Shown here: positions 33,140 to 42,277 of the stretch, one piece after another
Position numbering within the stretch: position 1 is the first letter of the stretch
Layout of the letters: each line of letters starts with the position of its first letter
DNA from: Hellea sp.
GTDB lineage: Bacteria; Pseudomonadota; Alphaproteobacteria; Caulobacterales; Maricaulaceae
Direction: 5' to 3'
Length of the DNA stretch: 46,402 nt
Assembly: GCA_013002305.1 (NCBI GenBank)
Contig: JABDKG010000078.1
Span: forward strand, 1-46,402
Position numbers and translations under genes: made by a program
The notes under the pieces: generated by a model
The model's database searches: none
The model's input: the letters and a program-made list of their open reading frames with translations, nothing else
What the model was told of the DNA's origin: nothing

Positions 33140-34777
33140 ATGAAGCAAGCTGATCCTATCATCGATTCCCTGATGTCTCCGGGCGCCCCTTTCGAGGTCG
33201 CTCGGAGCGGCGCTTTTCGCGTTTTTAAAAATGCGCCCCAGAACATCATCCAAACCCTGCAACGGTCTCGCAGCTTCGGAGATCTGGATTTCATCGTCGC
33301 CGGCAATCAGCGACTGACCTATGCGCAGTTTTTTGACCGCGCAGACGCGCTGGCCGGCCATTTGATAAATGATTGCCATATCCAGCCCGGTCAATCAGTC
33401 GCCATATGTATGCAAAATTCGCCCGAATGGATGATTGGATTTGTTGCAATCCAGCTTGCGGGCGGCGTCGCCGTCTTGGTCAATAGCCGGGGTACGGGCG
33501 AGGTTATGAAAGCGGCGATCGACGACGCCGATACGGTTTTGGTTTTAGCCGATCAAAAACGCGCCAACACATTAAGCGGCGCAGGACTGGGGATTCCCGT
33601 CATATTAAATACGGATTATGCGTCTGACATAACCGCCTATAAGGCGCCGGAGCGTACGTCTGAAGATATTGCCGCTATGATGTTTACCAGCGGAACAACG
33701 GGCAGGGCCAAGGCGGCGGCTTTGTCCCACCGCGCTCTGGTTCACGGCGTCATGAATACGCAAATGGCTATGGTCGCGATCTTCCAGAAAATGGCGGCGG
33801 ATTACGGAATTGAAATCGAGACGTTACGCCAGCAAATGCCGCAATCCTGTTCGCTTTTGGCTTTCCCATTGTTTCACACATCCGGCTGTAGCGCTGTGTT
33901 TTTAACGTCAATGTCCACAGGCGGAAAACTGGTTTTAATGGACCGTTGGGATGGTAGTAAAGCGCTCGAACTTATTGAAAAAGAACGAGTATCGACTTTT
34001 GGCGGTGTTCCGGCCATGTATTGGGATATGTTCGACTCGCCCGATTATGACAAACGAGACCTATCCAGCCTAAAAGCCTTGTCCTGCGGCGGGCAAGCTT
34101 TGCCACTAAACCTGCAAAAAGAAATCAAAACCCGATTTCCCCAAGGTTTTATCGGAGCCGGTTACGGTATGACCGAAATGAGCGGGGCGGTTTCGCAGGC
34201 CAACGGCGCGGCATTTCTGGCTAACCCAGAAGCCTCGGGCCAAATTCTGCCGATGACGGATGTAAAAATCGTTGATGAGGAGGGCGCCGAATTAGCGCAA
34301 GGCGAGGTTGGTGAAATCTGGACCAAGGGCGCCACGATGATGAGCGCCTATTACGGCAATCCCGGAGAAACCGCAAAGGCCTTTGCCGATGGTTGGTATA
34401 AAACGGGCGATGTCGGGCGCGTCGATGAGAACGGCTATATTTATGTGGTGGATCGTAAGACCGACATGGTGATTTCCGGCGGAGAGAATATTTACTGCGC
34501 CGAGGTCGAGCAGGCGCTGGGCAAACATCCGGCAGTGCAAGCCGTGACAACGTTTGGCGTCCCTGACGATCGTATGGGAGAAAGATTGGTGGCGGCTTAC
34601 CAAATCGCGGGTAATTCAATCTCGCGCGACGATCTTTTGGCTTTTGCCAAAGCCAATCTCGCCGCCTATAAAGTGCCAACTGACATCATGATTATGGGCA
34701 GGCCCTTTGAGCTCAATGCCATGGGAAAAGTTCAAAAACAAAAAGTGCGGGCTAAATATTTAAAGGGGAATGGCTAG
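33140..34777 (+). CDS. AMP-forming acyl-CoA ligase (second)
   Basis: A 545-residue ANL-family ligase. Motifs: AAMMFTSGTTGRAKAAALSH, GYGMTEMSG, the hinge GWYKTGDVGRVDENGYIYVV, DRKTDMVISGGENIY, and C-terminal NAMGKVQKQK containing the catalytic Lys. It is full length for a medium- or long-chain, or bulky-acid, CoA ligase. It begins a four-gene operon: its stop overlaps the next GTG by one base. The start ATG 33140 lies about 25 bp after the last TGCGTA motif. It probably activates the acid made from the substrate imported by the TonB receptor. Confidence 0.93.
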   Translation: MKQADPIIDSLMSPGAPFEVARSGAFRVFKNAPQNIIQTLQRSRSFGDLDFIVAGNQRLTYAQFFDRADALAGHLINDCHIQPGQSVAICMQNSPEWMIGFVAIQLAGGVAVLVNSRGTGEVMKAAIDDADTVLVLADQKRANTLSGAGLGIPVILNTDYASDITAYKAPERTSEDIAAMMFTSGTTGRAKAAALSHRALVHGVMNTQMAMVAIFQKMAADYGIEIETLRQQMPQSCSLLAFPLFHTSGCSAVFLTSMSTGGKLVLMDRWDGSKALELIEKERVSTFGGVPAMYWDMFDSPDYDKRDLSSLKALSCGGQALPLNLQKEIKTRFPQGFIGAGYGMTEMSGAVSQANGAAFLANPEASGQILPMTDVKIVDEEGAELAQGEVGEIWTKGATMMSAYYGNPGETAKAFADGWYKTGDVGRVDENGYIYVVDRKTDMVISGGENIYCAEVEQALGKHPAVQAVTTFGVPDDRMGERLVAAYQIAGNSISRDDLLAFAKANLAAYKVPTDIMIMGRPFELNAMGKVQKQKVRAKYLKGNG

Positions 34778-35646
34778 TGGGCTTTCCAAAAGACATAGGC
34801 GTTATCGATTGCATGATGGGTATCCCGACCCATGCCGACCGTTCGGCTTGGTATGAGAGTTTTCGGCCGCTGCTGAACGATCAACAAAGCCGCGACATGT
34901 TTAAAATGCCGGCTCAGTATATGTTCAAGGATATTCCCGAGAACACCGCCAATGTGTCCGATTTCGTCAAATGGACCGTCGAGCAGATGGACAAACATAA
35001 TATTGAAAAGGCCATGGTCGGCTTTAACGAGGACGATACGTCTATTCGCGCTAAGGAAGACTATCCGGACAGGTTCTTTTTTGATGTACCGTGCAATCCC
35101 GGAAACGGTATGGATGAAGTGCGGCGTGTAAAACGTCTGCACCAAGATTTCGGGATTAGCGCCATCAGCGTATTTCCGGCCGGGACGGTTCCGCAGGTCG
35201 CTATCAATGATGCGCGCATGTATCCGCTTTATGCCGCCTGTGTCGAGCTTGATATTCCGATCTGCCTGAATGTTGGTGTGCCCGGGCCGCGAATTCCGAT
35301 GCACACGCAAAAGGTTGAACATCTGGATGAGGTTTGCTGGTTCTTCCCTGAGCTAAAAATCGTCATGCGTCACGGGGCCGAGCCTTGGGAGAAACTGGCG
35401 ATGAAGCTGATGCTGAAATATCCTAATCTCTATTATTCTACGTCGGCATTTGCGCCAAAACATTACCCAAAAGCGATCATCGATTATGCCAATAGCCGCG
35501 GCAGCGATAAAATCATCTATGCTGGCTATTTTCCAATGGGATTGAGCCTAGACCGGATTTTCAAGGACCTGGAAAATGTCCCGCTCAAGGACGATGTCTG
35601 GCCTAAGTTTTTGCGCGAAAATGCAAAGAGGGTCTTCGGCGTTTAG
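34777..35646 (+). CDS. amidohydrolase_2-family protein lacking the usual metal ligands
   Basis: A 289-residue TIM-barrel amidohydrolase_2-type protein starting at GTG 34777 (MGFPKDIGVIDCMMGIPTH). The usual N-terminal HxH is replaced by C-M-M and the late Asp of the SDxP motif by AGYFPMG. Only MRHGAEPW keeps a His. I recall the same degenerate form in actinobacterial and sphingomonad clusters, so it is a stable family rather than decay. It may be a non-metal decarboxylase/hydratase or a structural partner. It is translationally coupled to both neighbours by one-base overlaps. Confidence 0.85.
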   Translation: MGFPKDIGVIDCMMGIPTHADRSAWYESFRPLLNDQQSRDMFKMPAQYMFKDIPENTANVSDFVKWTVEQMDKHNIEKAMVGFNEDDTSIRAKEDYPDRFFFDVPCNPGNGMDEVRRVKRLHQDFGISAISVFPAGTVPQVAINDARMYPLYAACVELDIPICLNVGVPGPRIPMHTQKVEHLDEVCWFFPELKIVMRHGAEPWEKLAMKLMLKYPNLYYSTSAFAPKHYPKAIIDYANSRGSDKIIYAGYFPMGLSLDRIFKDLENVPLKDDVWPKFLRENAKRVFGV

Positions 35647-36416
35647 TGTCTGATCAAATTCTCATATCACAAGAAAATGCGGTCACGCGAATCACGCTCA
35701 ACCGGCCCAAGCAGATGAATTCGATCACGCCGGAAATGCACGCGGCGCTCGATCAAGCCTTTGACGCGTTTGCCGCGGATGAGGATCAGCTCATTGCCGT
35801 TATAACGGGAATGGGCGACAAAGCCTTTTGCGCCGGGAGCGATCTCAAATCCGGGCTTGGAGTTGATTATCCTGAGGGCGGATATGCGGGTATTGGCAAG
35901 CGTTTTGATCTGAACAAGCCGGTCATCGCTATGGTCAACGGTATTGCGCTCGGCGGCGGGTTTGAGCTGGCACTGGCCTGTGATTTGATCATCGCGTCAT
36001 CAACCGCGAGTTTTGGTCTGCCCGAGCCATTGGTGGGCGCGGTCGCGCTGGGCGGCGGATTGCACCGGTTGCCGCGCCAGATAGGCCTTAAGCCGGCCAT
36101 GGAAATCATTCTGACGTCGCGCCGCGTCAGCGCTAAACGCGGCAAGAAACTCGGCTTTGTCAACGCAGTCGCCGCGCCGGAACATCTGAAGACTTTGACC
36201 AAAGCCTATTGCGACATGATTTTAAAAGGCGCGCCCGGCGCTATCGAGGCCTCGAAGGCCGTGGTCAACCGCAGCCTCGGCGAGCCGGATCTTGAAACAG
36301 CTATGAGCAATCAGGACGATTATCCTGAATATGTAAATTGGAAAAATAGCGAGGATGCCATGGAAGGCATCAATGCATTTATCGAAAAAAGACCGCCCGT
36401 TTGGAAAGGGCGATAG
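35646..36416 (+). CDS. enoyl-CoA hydratase/isomerase
   Basis: A 256-residue standard crotonase. Oxyanion-hole segment AFCAGSDLKSG, second Gly at ALGGGFELAL, and Glu candidates in GGFELA and LPEPLVGAVALGGG. It ends with the usual AFIEKRPPVWKGR tail, unlike the rearranged crotonase at 19348-20319. GTG start 35646 overlaps the previous stop by one base. It probably hydrates the enoyl-CoA formed after activation by the ligase at 33140. It resembles carnitinyl-CoA dehydratase/EchA types. Confidence 0.93.
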   Translation: MSDQILISQENAVTRITLNRPKQMNSITPEMHAALDQAFDAFAADEDQLIAVITGMGDKAFCAGSDLKSGLGVDYPEGGYAGIGKRFDLNKPVIAMVNGIALGGGFELALACDLIIASSTASFGLPEPLVGAVALGGGLHRLPRQIGLKPAMEIILTSRRVSAKRGKKLGFVNAVAAPEHLKTLTKAYCDMILKGAPGAIEASKAVVNRSLGEPDLETAMSNQDDYPEYVNWKNSEDAMEGINAFIEKRPPVWKGR

Positions 36417-36427
36417 AGGGAACCATT

Positions 36428-38356
36428 ATGAAAAAACTACTATTAGGGGTTGGCGTATTGGCTTTGATAGGTGGCGCGGCATATTATTATAAATTTGTGA
36501 TGTCAGAGCGCGTTATCTATGAGGTGGAAGACGTTGATCGCCCCAAAATCGACATTCCAGAGAACCCAACCATGAGTGCCTATTTTGGCGATCTCCATGT
36601 CCATACGCGTAATTCGTTTGACGCCTTTATTACAGGGACAAGAACGACCGCCGATGACGCCTATCGCTTTGCCAAAGGCGAAGCTATCGACAATGGTGCC
36701 GGCGATCAGATCAAAATATCGGGGCCGCCGCTCGATTTTTACGGCGTAACGGACCACGGAGAATATATGGGCGTCATCGCTGCCATGGATCCGCGGACCA
36801 GCCGGGACCCGCTTCGGAAAACAGCGACGGCCAAGTCAATTTTTGGTCTGGGCGGCGGATCACGTGACGACCGAATGAATGCGTTTATGCATATCGGCAC
36901 GACGATCGTCACCGGCGAGGAAATTGAGGATATTTACGACCGGGAATTTATTGACAGTGCCTGGGCGTTTAACGTCAATGCTGCTGAGAAACATTACGAA
37001 CCCGGAACGTTCACAACGTTTGCGGCCTATGAATATACGCAGATGAATATTATTGGTGAAATAGATGACAATCTCGGGGCGACAAATTTACACCGAAATG
37101 TCGTGTTTCGCGACAAAGCGCCAAAACGTCTATTCTCGACACTGGATTCTACTAATCCCGAAGACTTGTGGGCGTGGATGAACGGTGTCCGAAATGACGG
37201 CATGGACGTTCTTGCTATCCCGCACAATTCTAATGGCTCCAACGGACAAATGTTCGCTACCGCCATGACCAATGGCGACGCATTTACCCAAGAATATGCG
37301 GTCAACCGGATGGTCAATGAACCCATTGTAGAAATGACACAGATTAAAGGAACGTCCGAAACCCACCCGCTTCTTTCACCCGAAGACGAATTTGCGGATC
37401 ACGAGCTTTACGAAATACTCGTCGGTATGCCGACAGAAGCCGATAAAGTGCCCGGCAGTTTCGTCCGTCAATCGCTGGCAATCGGTATGCGGTTTGAAGA
37501 AGAGCTCGGGGTCAACCCGTATCAATTTGGATTTATCGGTTCGTCCGATACGCATGTCAGTGCGCCGTCACTTTCCGAAGAAGAGCATTTCGGGAAGTTC
37601 TCCCATGATCTGGAACTTACCAATCGCGGCTCTGTTCCGCCGGACGGTGCAAAAGAATGGAGCAATAGTGAAGCTGATGAAACTGATCTGATTTTTATAT
37701 CGGGGGGTCAATACGGTGCCTCCGGTTTGGCTGGTGTCTGGGCTGAGGCCAATACGCGGGAACATCTTTTCGACGCCATGCGCCGCAAAGAGACATTCGC
37801 GACATCAGGCCCGCGCTCAAAGGCCCGCTTTTTTGCCGGAGATTATCCGCTACATGATGTCTATGACGATTATTTCGATTTAAAATCTTTGTATGCTGAC
37901 GGTGTCCCGATGGGGGGGAATATTACAGGCGGTGAAAGCTCACCGACTTTTGTCGCCTGGGCGGTACAGGATCCGAGCGGAACGCCGCTTCAGCGCATGC
38001 AAATCATCAAAGTCTGGTCGGAAGGCGATCAAAATATGGAAGCAATTTATGACGTGGCCTGTTCTGGCGGCGCGCTGCCCGACCCGGTGACCAATCGCTG
38101 CCCGGACAATGGTTCTAGCGTCGATCTTTCGACCTGTGCCACGACCGCCGGGAGCGGTTCTGCTGAGCTGAAAGCTATGTGGCAGGACCCGTCCTATCAA
38201 CAAGGTCAACGCGTGGCCTATTATGTTCGCGCGATAGAAAATCCGAAGTGCCGCTGGAGTACATGGGATGCGGTCCGTAATGGTACGCCTCCCAATCCGG
38301 ATATGAAAGCGACCGTGACAGACCGGGTGTGGACGTCGGCTATCTGGGTGCAGTAG
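36428..38356 (+). CDS. DUF3604 protein 2 (PHP-like hydrolase), membrane-anchored
   Basis: A 642-residue DUF3604 protein paralogous to the one at 25932-28001. Start ATG 36428 has GAGGGA upstream and gives a signal anchor (KKLLLGVGVLALIGGAAYYY). Family motifs: YFGDLHVHTRNSFDA, VTDHGEYMG, IPHNSNGSNG, GFIGSSDTHVS and ETFATSGPR. Near the C-terminus four Cys (CSGG, RCPDN, STCATT, PKCRW) may form disulfides in the periplasm, also seen in paralogue 1. Function is unknown. Two copies in one regulon suggest different steps or two substrates. Confidence 0.9.
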   Translation: MKKLLLGVGVLALIGGAAYYYKFVMSERVIYEVEDVDRPKIDIPENPTMSAYFGDLHVHTRNSFDAFITGTRTTADDAYRFAKGEAIDNGAGDQIKISGPPLDFYGVTDHGEYMGVIAAMDPRTSRDPLRKTATAKSIFGLGGGSRDDRMNAFMHIGTTIVTGEEIEDIYDREFIDSAWAFNVNAAEKHYEPGTFTTFAAYEYTQMNIIGEIDDNLGATNLHRNVVFRDKAPKRLFSTLDSTNPEDLWAWMNGVRNDGMDVLAIPHNSNGSNGQMFATAMTNGDAFTQEYAVNRMVNEPIVEMTQIKGTSETHPLLSPEDEFADHELYEILVGMPTEADKVPGSFVRQSLAIGMRFEEELGVNPYQFGFIGSSDTHVSAPSLSEEEHFGKFSHDLELTNRGSVPPDGAKEWSNSEADETDLIFISGGQYGASGLAGVWAEANTREHLFDAMRRKETFATSGPRSKARFFAGDYPLHDVYDDYFDLKSLYADGVPMGGNITGGESSPTFVAWAVQDPSGTPLQRMQIIKVWSEGDQNMEAIYDVACSGGALPDPVTNRCPDNGSSVDLSTCATTAGSGSAELKAMWQDPSYQQGQRVAYYVRAIENPKCRWSTWDAVRNGTPPNPDMKATVTDRVWTSAIWVQ

Positions 38357-38452
38357 AAGCTAAAATCCAGTAACTTGGCTTGCCACTCCGCGCGAGCCAG
38401 TTCGGCCCGGCAATTTAAAACGATAAAAGAAAAATTGATTACGAGAACGCCT

Positions 38453-38597
38453 TTTATGCGATTAAGCAATTATCGACGACCATCGCGATGCATGGTCGAT
38501 AAAAATACGCATTTCAAAGGTTTTTAGGGCTGACAATTGCCGTTCTGCGTAGTAAAGAGGGGTGAAAATTACGCACTTTATGATCCGAGGGGGATCA
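38453..38597 (+). promoter_or_regulatory. candidate Lrp-type binding region 3 and hairpin before the lrp pair
   Basis: Copies: TTTTATGCGATTAAG (38453), AAAATACGCATTTC (38502), TTCTGCGTAGTAAAG (38543) and AAATTACGCACTTTATG (38566), followed by a small palindrome TGATCC-GAGGG-GGATCA (38581-38597). The 280-bp gap after DUF3604 protein 2 holds no gene. The layout fits autoregulation. Confidence 0.5.
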
Positions 38598-38636
38598 CGA
38601 CGCGTCGTTTGGGTGAAATGAAAGTTGGGGCAATCC

Positions 38637-39101
38637 ATGTCTGATACCGAGTTTGAGTTTTCTGATCTTGATCTGAAAATCATCGATATTCTGAAAAAAG
38701 ATGGCCGGACCAGCAATCATAATATTGCGGATATGACGGGTGTGACAACCAATGTCATCGCCACGCGTATTCGCCGGATGGAGAAAGCCAAGGCAATGAA
38801 AATTGTCGCTGTGTCCGACTTTGCGACCTATAATTTTGATGTGCTGCTCCCGATCGGTGTCGATGTGAAAGGCCGCCGCGCCAATGACGTTGCAGAAGAC
38901 CTCGCCAAGCTTGACGAAGTTGCCAGTGTGCAGCTTGTCGCCGGAAAACATGACATTGAAATTCTGGTGACCTTGCCCGGGCTCGAGCAGATGGGCAGCT
39001 TCCTGATGGAAAAACTTTCGAAAGTGAAAGGCGTGCGCAATCTCGATGCCGCGATCGCCGTCGATATTATCAAATTCGACTTTGACGTGGCGCCAATCTG
39101 A
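38637..39101 (+). CDS. Lrp/AsnC-family regulator 1
   Basis: A 154-residue Lrp/AsnC regulator. The HTH domain begins SDLDLKIIDILKKDGR and includes NHNIADMTGVTTNVIATRI. The RAM/ligand domain has LLPIGVDVKG and VQLVAGKHDIEILV. The ATG at 38637 is chosen; an upstream TTG (38625) adds only four residues. Its stop and the next start overlap by one base (TGATG). Lrp proteins bind degenerate sites cooperatively, often sensing amino acids or other small acids. Site region 3 is directly upstream. Confidence 0.92.
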   Translation: MSDTEFEFSDLDLKIIDILKKDGRTSNHNIADMTGVTTNVIATRIRRMEKAKAMKIVAVSDFATYNFDVLLPIGVDVKGRRANDVAEDLAKLDEVASVQLVAGKHDIEILVTLPGLEQMGSFLMEKLSKVKGVRNLDAAIAVDIIKFDFDVAPI

Positions 39102-39568
39102 TGACTGAATACAGAATTGACGACCTTGATCAGCAGATCATAGAGCTACTATCAACCGATGCGCGGCTCTCTAACCGGAAGATCGCCAGCGAACTTGGTT
39201 TTACAGAGGGCACGATCCGCTCGCGGGTAAAAAGGCTGGAAGAAGAAAACTTCATTCGTTTCACTGCGGTCACCAACATGTCCCATTTGGATAGGCCGCA
39301 GCTTGCCTATATCGGTATTCATGCTGAACAGGCACAGATTAGGAGCCTCGCCAAGGCGGTTGCGAAAATTCCCGAGATTAACGGCGTCATCATTTTGCTG
39401 GGCCGGTTTGATATATTGGCAATTGGTCTGTTTGAAGGCCTGACTGAAGTCCACCGTGTCGCAAGTAATCAAATTCTTGATCTACCGGGCGTTCGCCATG
39501 TCGAAACGACCGTCGCCGTCGACGTAGTCAAATATAATAATAGGCTGGCAAAAATTATTGTCGGCTGA
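39101..39568 (+). CDS. Lrp/AsnC-family regulator 2
   Basis: A 155-residue Lrp/AsnC regulator: HTH DDLDQQIIELLSTDARLSNR and KIASELGFTEGTIRSRVKR, then the RAM domain with AYIGIHAEQ and ILLGRFDILAIG. It is clearly diverged from regulator 1 (different helix-3 residues), so the pair is not a recent duplicate. The tight coupling suggests equimolar synthesis and possibly hetero-oligomers. Its stop abuts the stop of the convergent flavoprotein gene with no gap, so no terminator fits between them. Confidence 0.92.
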   Translation: MTEYRIDDLDQQIIELLSTDARLSNRKIASELGFTEGTIRSRVKRLEEENFIRFTAVTNMSHLDRPQLAYIGIHAEQAQIRSLAKAVAKIPEINGVIILLGRFDILAIGLFEGLTEVHRVASNQILDLPGVRHVETTVAVDVVKYNNRLAKIIVG

Positions 39569-41260
39569 TTACTTGCCCATGGATCGCGCCGCCCGGCGGC
39601 CGGAATAAATTCCGTCTGCGATCGATAATCCGCTGAGATAATTCCACGAGGCGATCCCGATAGCGTTGCGCCCGGCGGCATAGAGGCCCTTTACGGGTTT
39701 GCCTTTTTCATTAAGAACGCTGCCGGTTTTTTCATCCACCTTCAAGCCTCCGAGCGTTAAAGCCGGGCAGGGAAACAGCTTGGCAGAAAGCCCAATATTA
39801 ATCGCGATATAAGGCGGGCTGCCGATCCGGGCGATGTCATCCGTGGTTTTGTGGTGGGGATCTGAGCCATCTTCACCATGAGTGTTATATTTCGTAATTT
39901 GCGCTTCCAGCACGTCAGCAGGAACTTTTATTTTCTCTGCTAACGCTTTGATTGTCTTTCCCTTTTTTGTGCCAAAACGGGCGTTAAGCTGTGCCAGTTG
40001 TCGCTGGAAATCGAGCGCCTTGTCGCCGCTGACATCTTCAAGCGCTTGTTTAAGCAAGGGTTTGTCGAGGATTAACCAAGCTTCGCCGTCCTGGTTTTCG
40101 ACCATCTCCACACCCAGTGTCGCGCCGTAGACCATTTCATTGATAAAACGCTCGCCTTTCTGATTAACGATCAGACCTTTGGCAAAGGATAGCGGCGGAT
40201 TGATAAAGCGCCACGCGGTCATTCTGTCCATATTCCCGATCGCGCCGCCGGCGGTTTGGCCGAGACGGATACCGGAGCCATTATCGCCGTCGGTTCCAAG
40301 CGGATAAGCGCGCATATATTTAGGCGCATAATGGCCCAGCATTTTCGAGTTAAACACGAAGCCGCCGGAGGAGAGCAGCACACCCTTTTTGGCGCGAATA
40401 TATATCGACTTGCGACCTTCTTCGAGCTTTGAGGCTTTCTTCAGCATTTTGATCGCGCGCTTCAGAATGAATTTTGATCCCGGAATAATCGGCGGGAACT
40501 TCATCATCAAATTATGCGCTTTGTTACGCAGCTTGATATAATTTTCTTTTTGCTCCGGATCATCAAATTGCAGAACGTGCAGCCCGATAACCTTGCACTT
40601 ACTGTCGAGCACAATTTGTCGGGCTTCGCTATAATCCATAAACGTCATGCCGTTTGCGACTGCGCTTGCTTTCAGAGGGTGGTAAAATGCCCCGCCCAGA
40701 TTAGTCGCCTTTTTGCTTTGTTCGAAAGGGGCATAGCCCCGATGTCCGCGTGCGGCCGGTTTGGCTTTGGCTTTATAGTTGGGGATCAACGTATTGTCCG
40801 AATGATAAAGAAAATAGGTTGGGCCCGGGAAAGAGGTCTTATGCGGCCACAAGGTCGGGCGCATATCGACATTATGGCCGATCATCCAATCAATGGTGTC
40901 GGCGCTGCGATCACAAAAATCCTTCAGACAGGCGTCGGAAACAATATCGCCGACTTCCAATTTGAGGTAGTTGAACATGTTTTTGGGCGTGTCTTTGACG
41001 CCGGCTTCTTTCTGGATCTGGGTTCCGCCGCCGGCATAGATTACTCCGCCGCTGGCTTTGGTCGCGCCGCCGCCTTCAAACTTATCGACCGCGATCACCG
41101 AGCTTCCAAGCTCGAGTGATTGCAAGGCGCACGCCACGCCGGCGCCGCCAAGCCCGACGACCAGAACATCGGTCTCGTGGTCCCAATCTATGTCAGCAAT
41201 TTTGTCGACTTTAATTGCGGCTTCGACGAAAGAATGCCAGTTTTTATCTTGAGGGGTCAT
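39569..41260 (-). CDS. FAD-dependent dehydrogenase, KstD/fumarate-reductase-like
   Basis: A 563-residue flavoprotein of the fumarate reductase/3-ketosteroid-delta-1-dehydrogenase group. The FAD motif VLVVGLGGAGVACALQSLE (33-51) is followed by GGGATKASGGVIYAGGGTQ, a segment typical of KstD-like enzymes. A late ALTLGGLKVDEKTG and GLYAAGRNAIG follow. By eye it could dehydrogenate a ketosteroid ring or reduce an alkene; the substrate is not readable. It is divergent from the SDR gene, with TACGCA-type motifs between them. It is convergent with lrp2. Confidence 0.88.
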   Translation of the reverse strand: MTPQDKNWHSFVEAAIKVDKIADIDWDHETDVLVVGLGGAGVACALQSLELGSSVIAVDKFEGGGATKASGGVIYAGGGTQIQKEAGVKDTPKNMFNYLKLEVGDIVSDACLKDFCDRSADTIDWMIGHNVDMRPTLWPHKTSFPGPTYFLYHSDNTLIPNYKAKAKPAARGHRGYAPFEQSKKATNLGGAFYHPLKASAVANGMTFMDYSEARQIVLDSKCKVIGLHVLQFDDPEQKENYIKLRNKAHNLMMKFPPIIPGSKFILKRAIKMLKKASKLEEGRKSIYIRAKKGVLLSSGGFVFNSKMLGHYAPKYMRAYPLGTDGDNGSGIRLGQTAGGAIGNMDRMTAWRFINPPLSFAKGLIVNQKGERFINEMVYGATLGVEMVENQDGEAWLILDKPLLKQALEDVSGDKALDFQRQLAQLNARFGTKKGKTIKALAEKIKVPADVLEAQITKYNTHGEDGSDPHHKTTDDIARIGSPPYIAINIGLSAKLFPCPALTLGGLKVDEKTGSVLNEKGKPVKGLYAAGRNAIGIASWNYLSGLSIADGIYSGRRAARSMGK

Positions 41261-41285
41261 ATCGCAATTCGTTGTGATTAGAGCG

Positions 41286-41362
41286 TTTTACTACGCAGTT
41301 TGATAGTTTCTGCTCCAAAATTGCACAAAATACGTAGAAAATCCAAGAAAATATTGCGCACT
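41286..41362. promoter_or_regulatory. candidate Lrp-type binding region 4 (flavoprotein/SDR)
   Basis: Copies: TTTTACTACGCAGTTTG (41286-41302), AAAATACGTAGAAAAT (41327-41342) and ATATTGCGCACTT (41351-41363). It is the same motif as regions 1-3 in a divergent promoter region of 144 bp. Confidence 0.55.
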
Positions 41363-41404
41363 TCGGTAAATTTGTTAGACAAAAAGAAAACGGCGGAGGA
41401 ATGA

Positions 41405-42277
41405 ATGGCAGAGCCAAAAATTGCACTTGTAACAGGCGCCAGTCGCGGCGCGGGAAAGGGTATCGCGCTCGGCCTCGCAGAAAAAGGCATGACGGTCTAT
41501 GTCACGGGCCGGACCAAAACTGTTGGCACGGATAAAGGCTGGCACGGCACCGTATTGCCGGGTTCTGTTGCCGAGACCGCGCAGCTCTGCACGGAAGCCG
41601 GCGGCAAGGGTATTGCTGTAATATGTGACAGCGCCGATGATGCTGCGGTCGCCAAATTGTTTGAACAAATTATGGAAGAGCAGGGACGGCTCGATATTCT
41701 GGTCAACAATGCCACCTACATTCATCATCAATTGATTGAGCCCAAACCGTTTTGGGAAAAGGAACTGGCTGCGCAGAAAATACTCGATGTCGGGTTGCGC
41801 TCTGCTTATGTCGCGAGTTGGCATGCGGCCAAGATCATGGCCAAACAAAAATCCGGACTGATTGCCTTTGGCTCCTCCTTTGGCGGAACGTGCTATATGC
41901 ACGGCGCGGCTTATGGCGCGCAAAAGGCTGGCGTAGATAAATTCGCCCATGATATGTCAGTCGATCTGGAGGACTATAATGTTCAGGCGGTGTCGATCTG
42001 GATGGGCCCGCTTAAAACCGAGCGCGCCTCAGAGGCCGCCGAAGTGCATCCTGAGCAATATGAAGAGCTAATGAAAGTGGCCGAGCGGCCGCAATTTACC
42101 GGCCATATTATCCATGCCATCGCCTCTGACCCGAAAGCTCAGGAACTTTCCGGTAAGGTTCACATCGGCGCGGAGATTGCCAAACGTTACGGCCTTACCG
42201 ACGAGGGCCGTGAGCCTCCGTCCTACCGCGAAATGCTCGGTGATCCTCCGAGCTTTAATCCGGCCAAAGTCTATTAG
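41405..42277 (+). CDS. short-chain dehydrogenase (DHRS1-like)
   Basis: A 290-residue SDR. Cofactor loop TGASRGAGKGIALGL, NNATY, a Ser pair in FGSSFGG, and the catalytic YGAQKAG. The long C-terminal part (PSYREMLGDPPSF) is as in DHRS1-type SDRs. Start ATG 41405 has GGCGGAGGA directly upstream; an overlapping ATG at 41401 is out of frame. It is presumably an alcohol/ketone step of the second pathway. The next lipoprotein gene overlaps its 3' end. Confidence 0.92.
   Translation: MAEPKIALVTGASRGAGKGIALGLAEKGMTVYVTGRTKTVGTDKGWHGTVLPGSVAETAQLCTEAGGKGIAVICDSADDAAVAKLFEQIMEEQGRLDILVNNATYIHHQLIEPKPFWEKELAAQKILDVGLRSAYVASWHAAKIMAKQKSGLIAFGSSFGGTCYMHGAAYGAQKAGVDKFAHDMSVDLEDYNVQAVSIWMGPLKTERASEAAEVHPEQYEELMKVAERPQFTGHIIHAIASDPKAQELSGKVHIGAEIAKRYGLTDEGREPPSYREMLGDPPSFNPAKVY

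Noticed and set aside
40514-41119. Plus-strand open frame of 201 codons inside the KstD-like gene
   Set aside because: Antisense to a conserved flavoprotein with clear FAD motifs; shadow frame.
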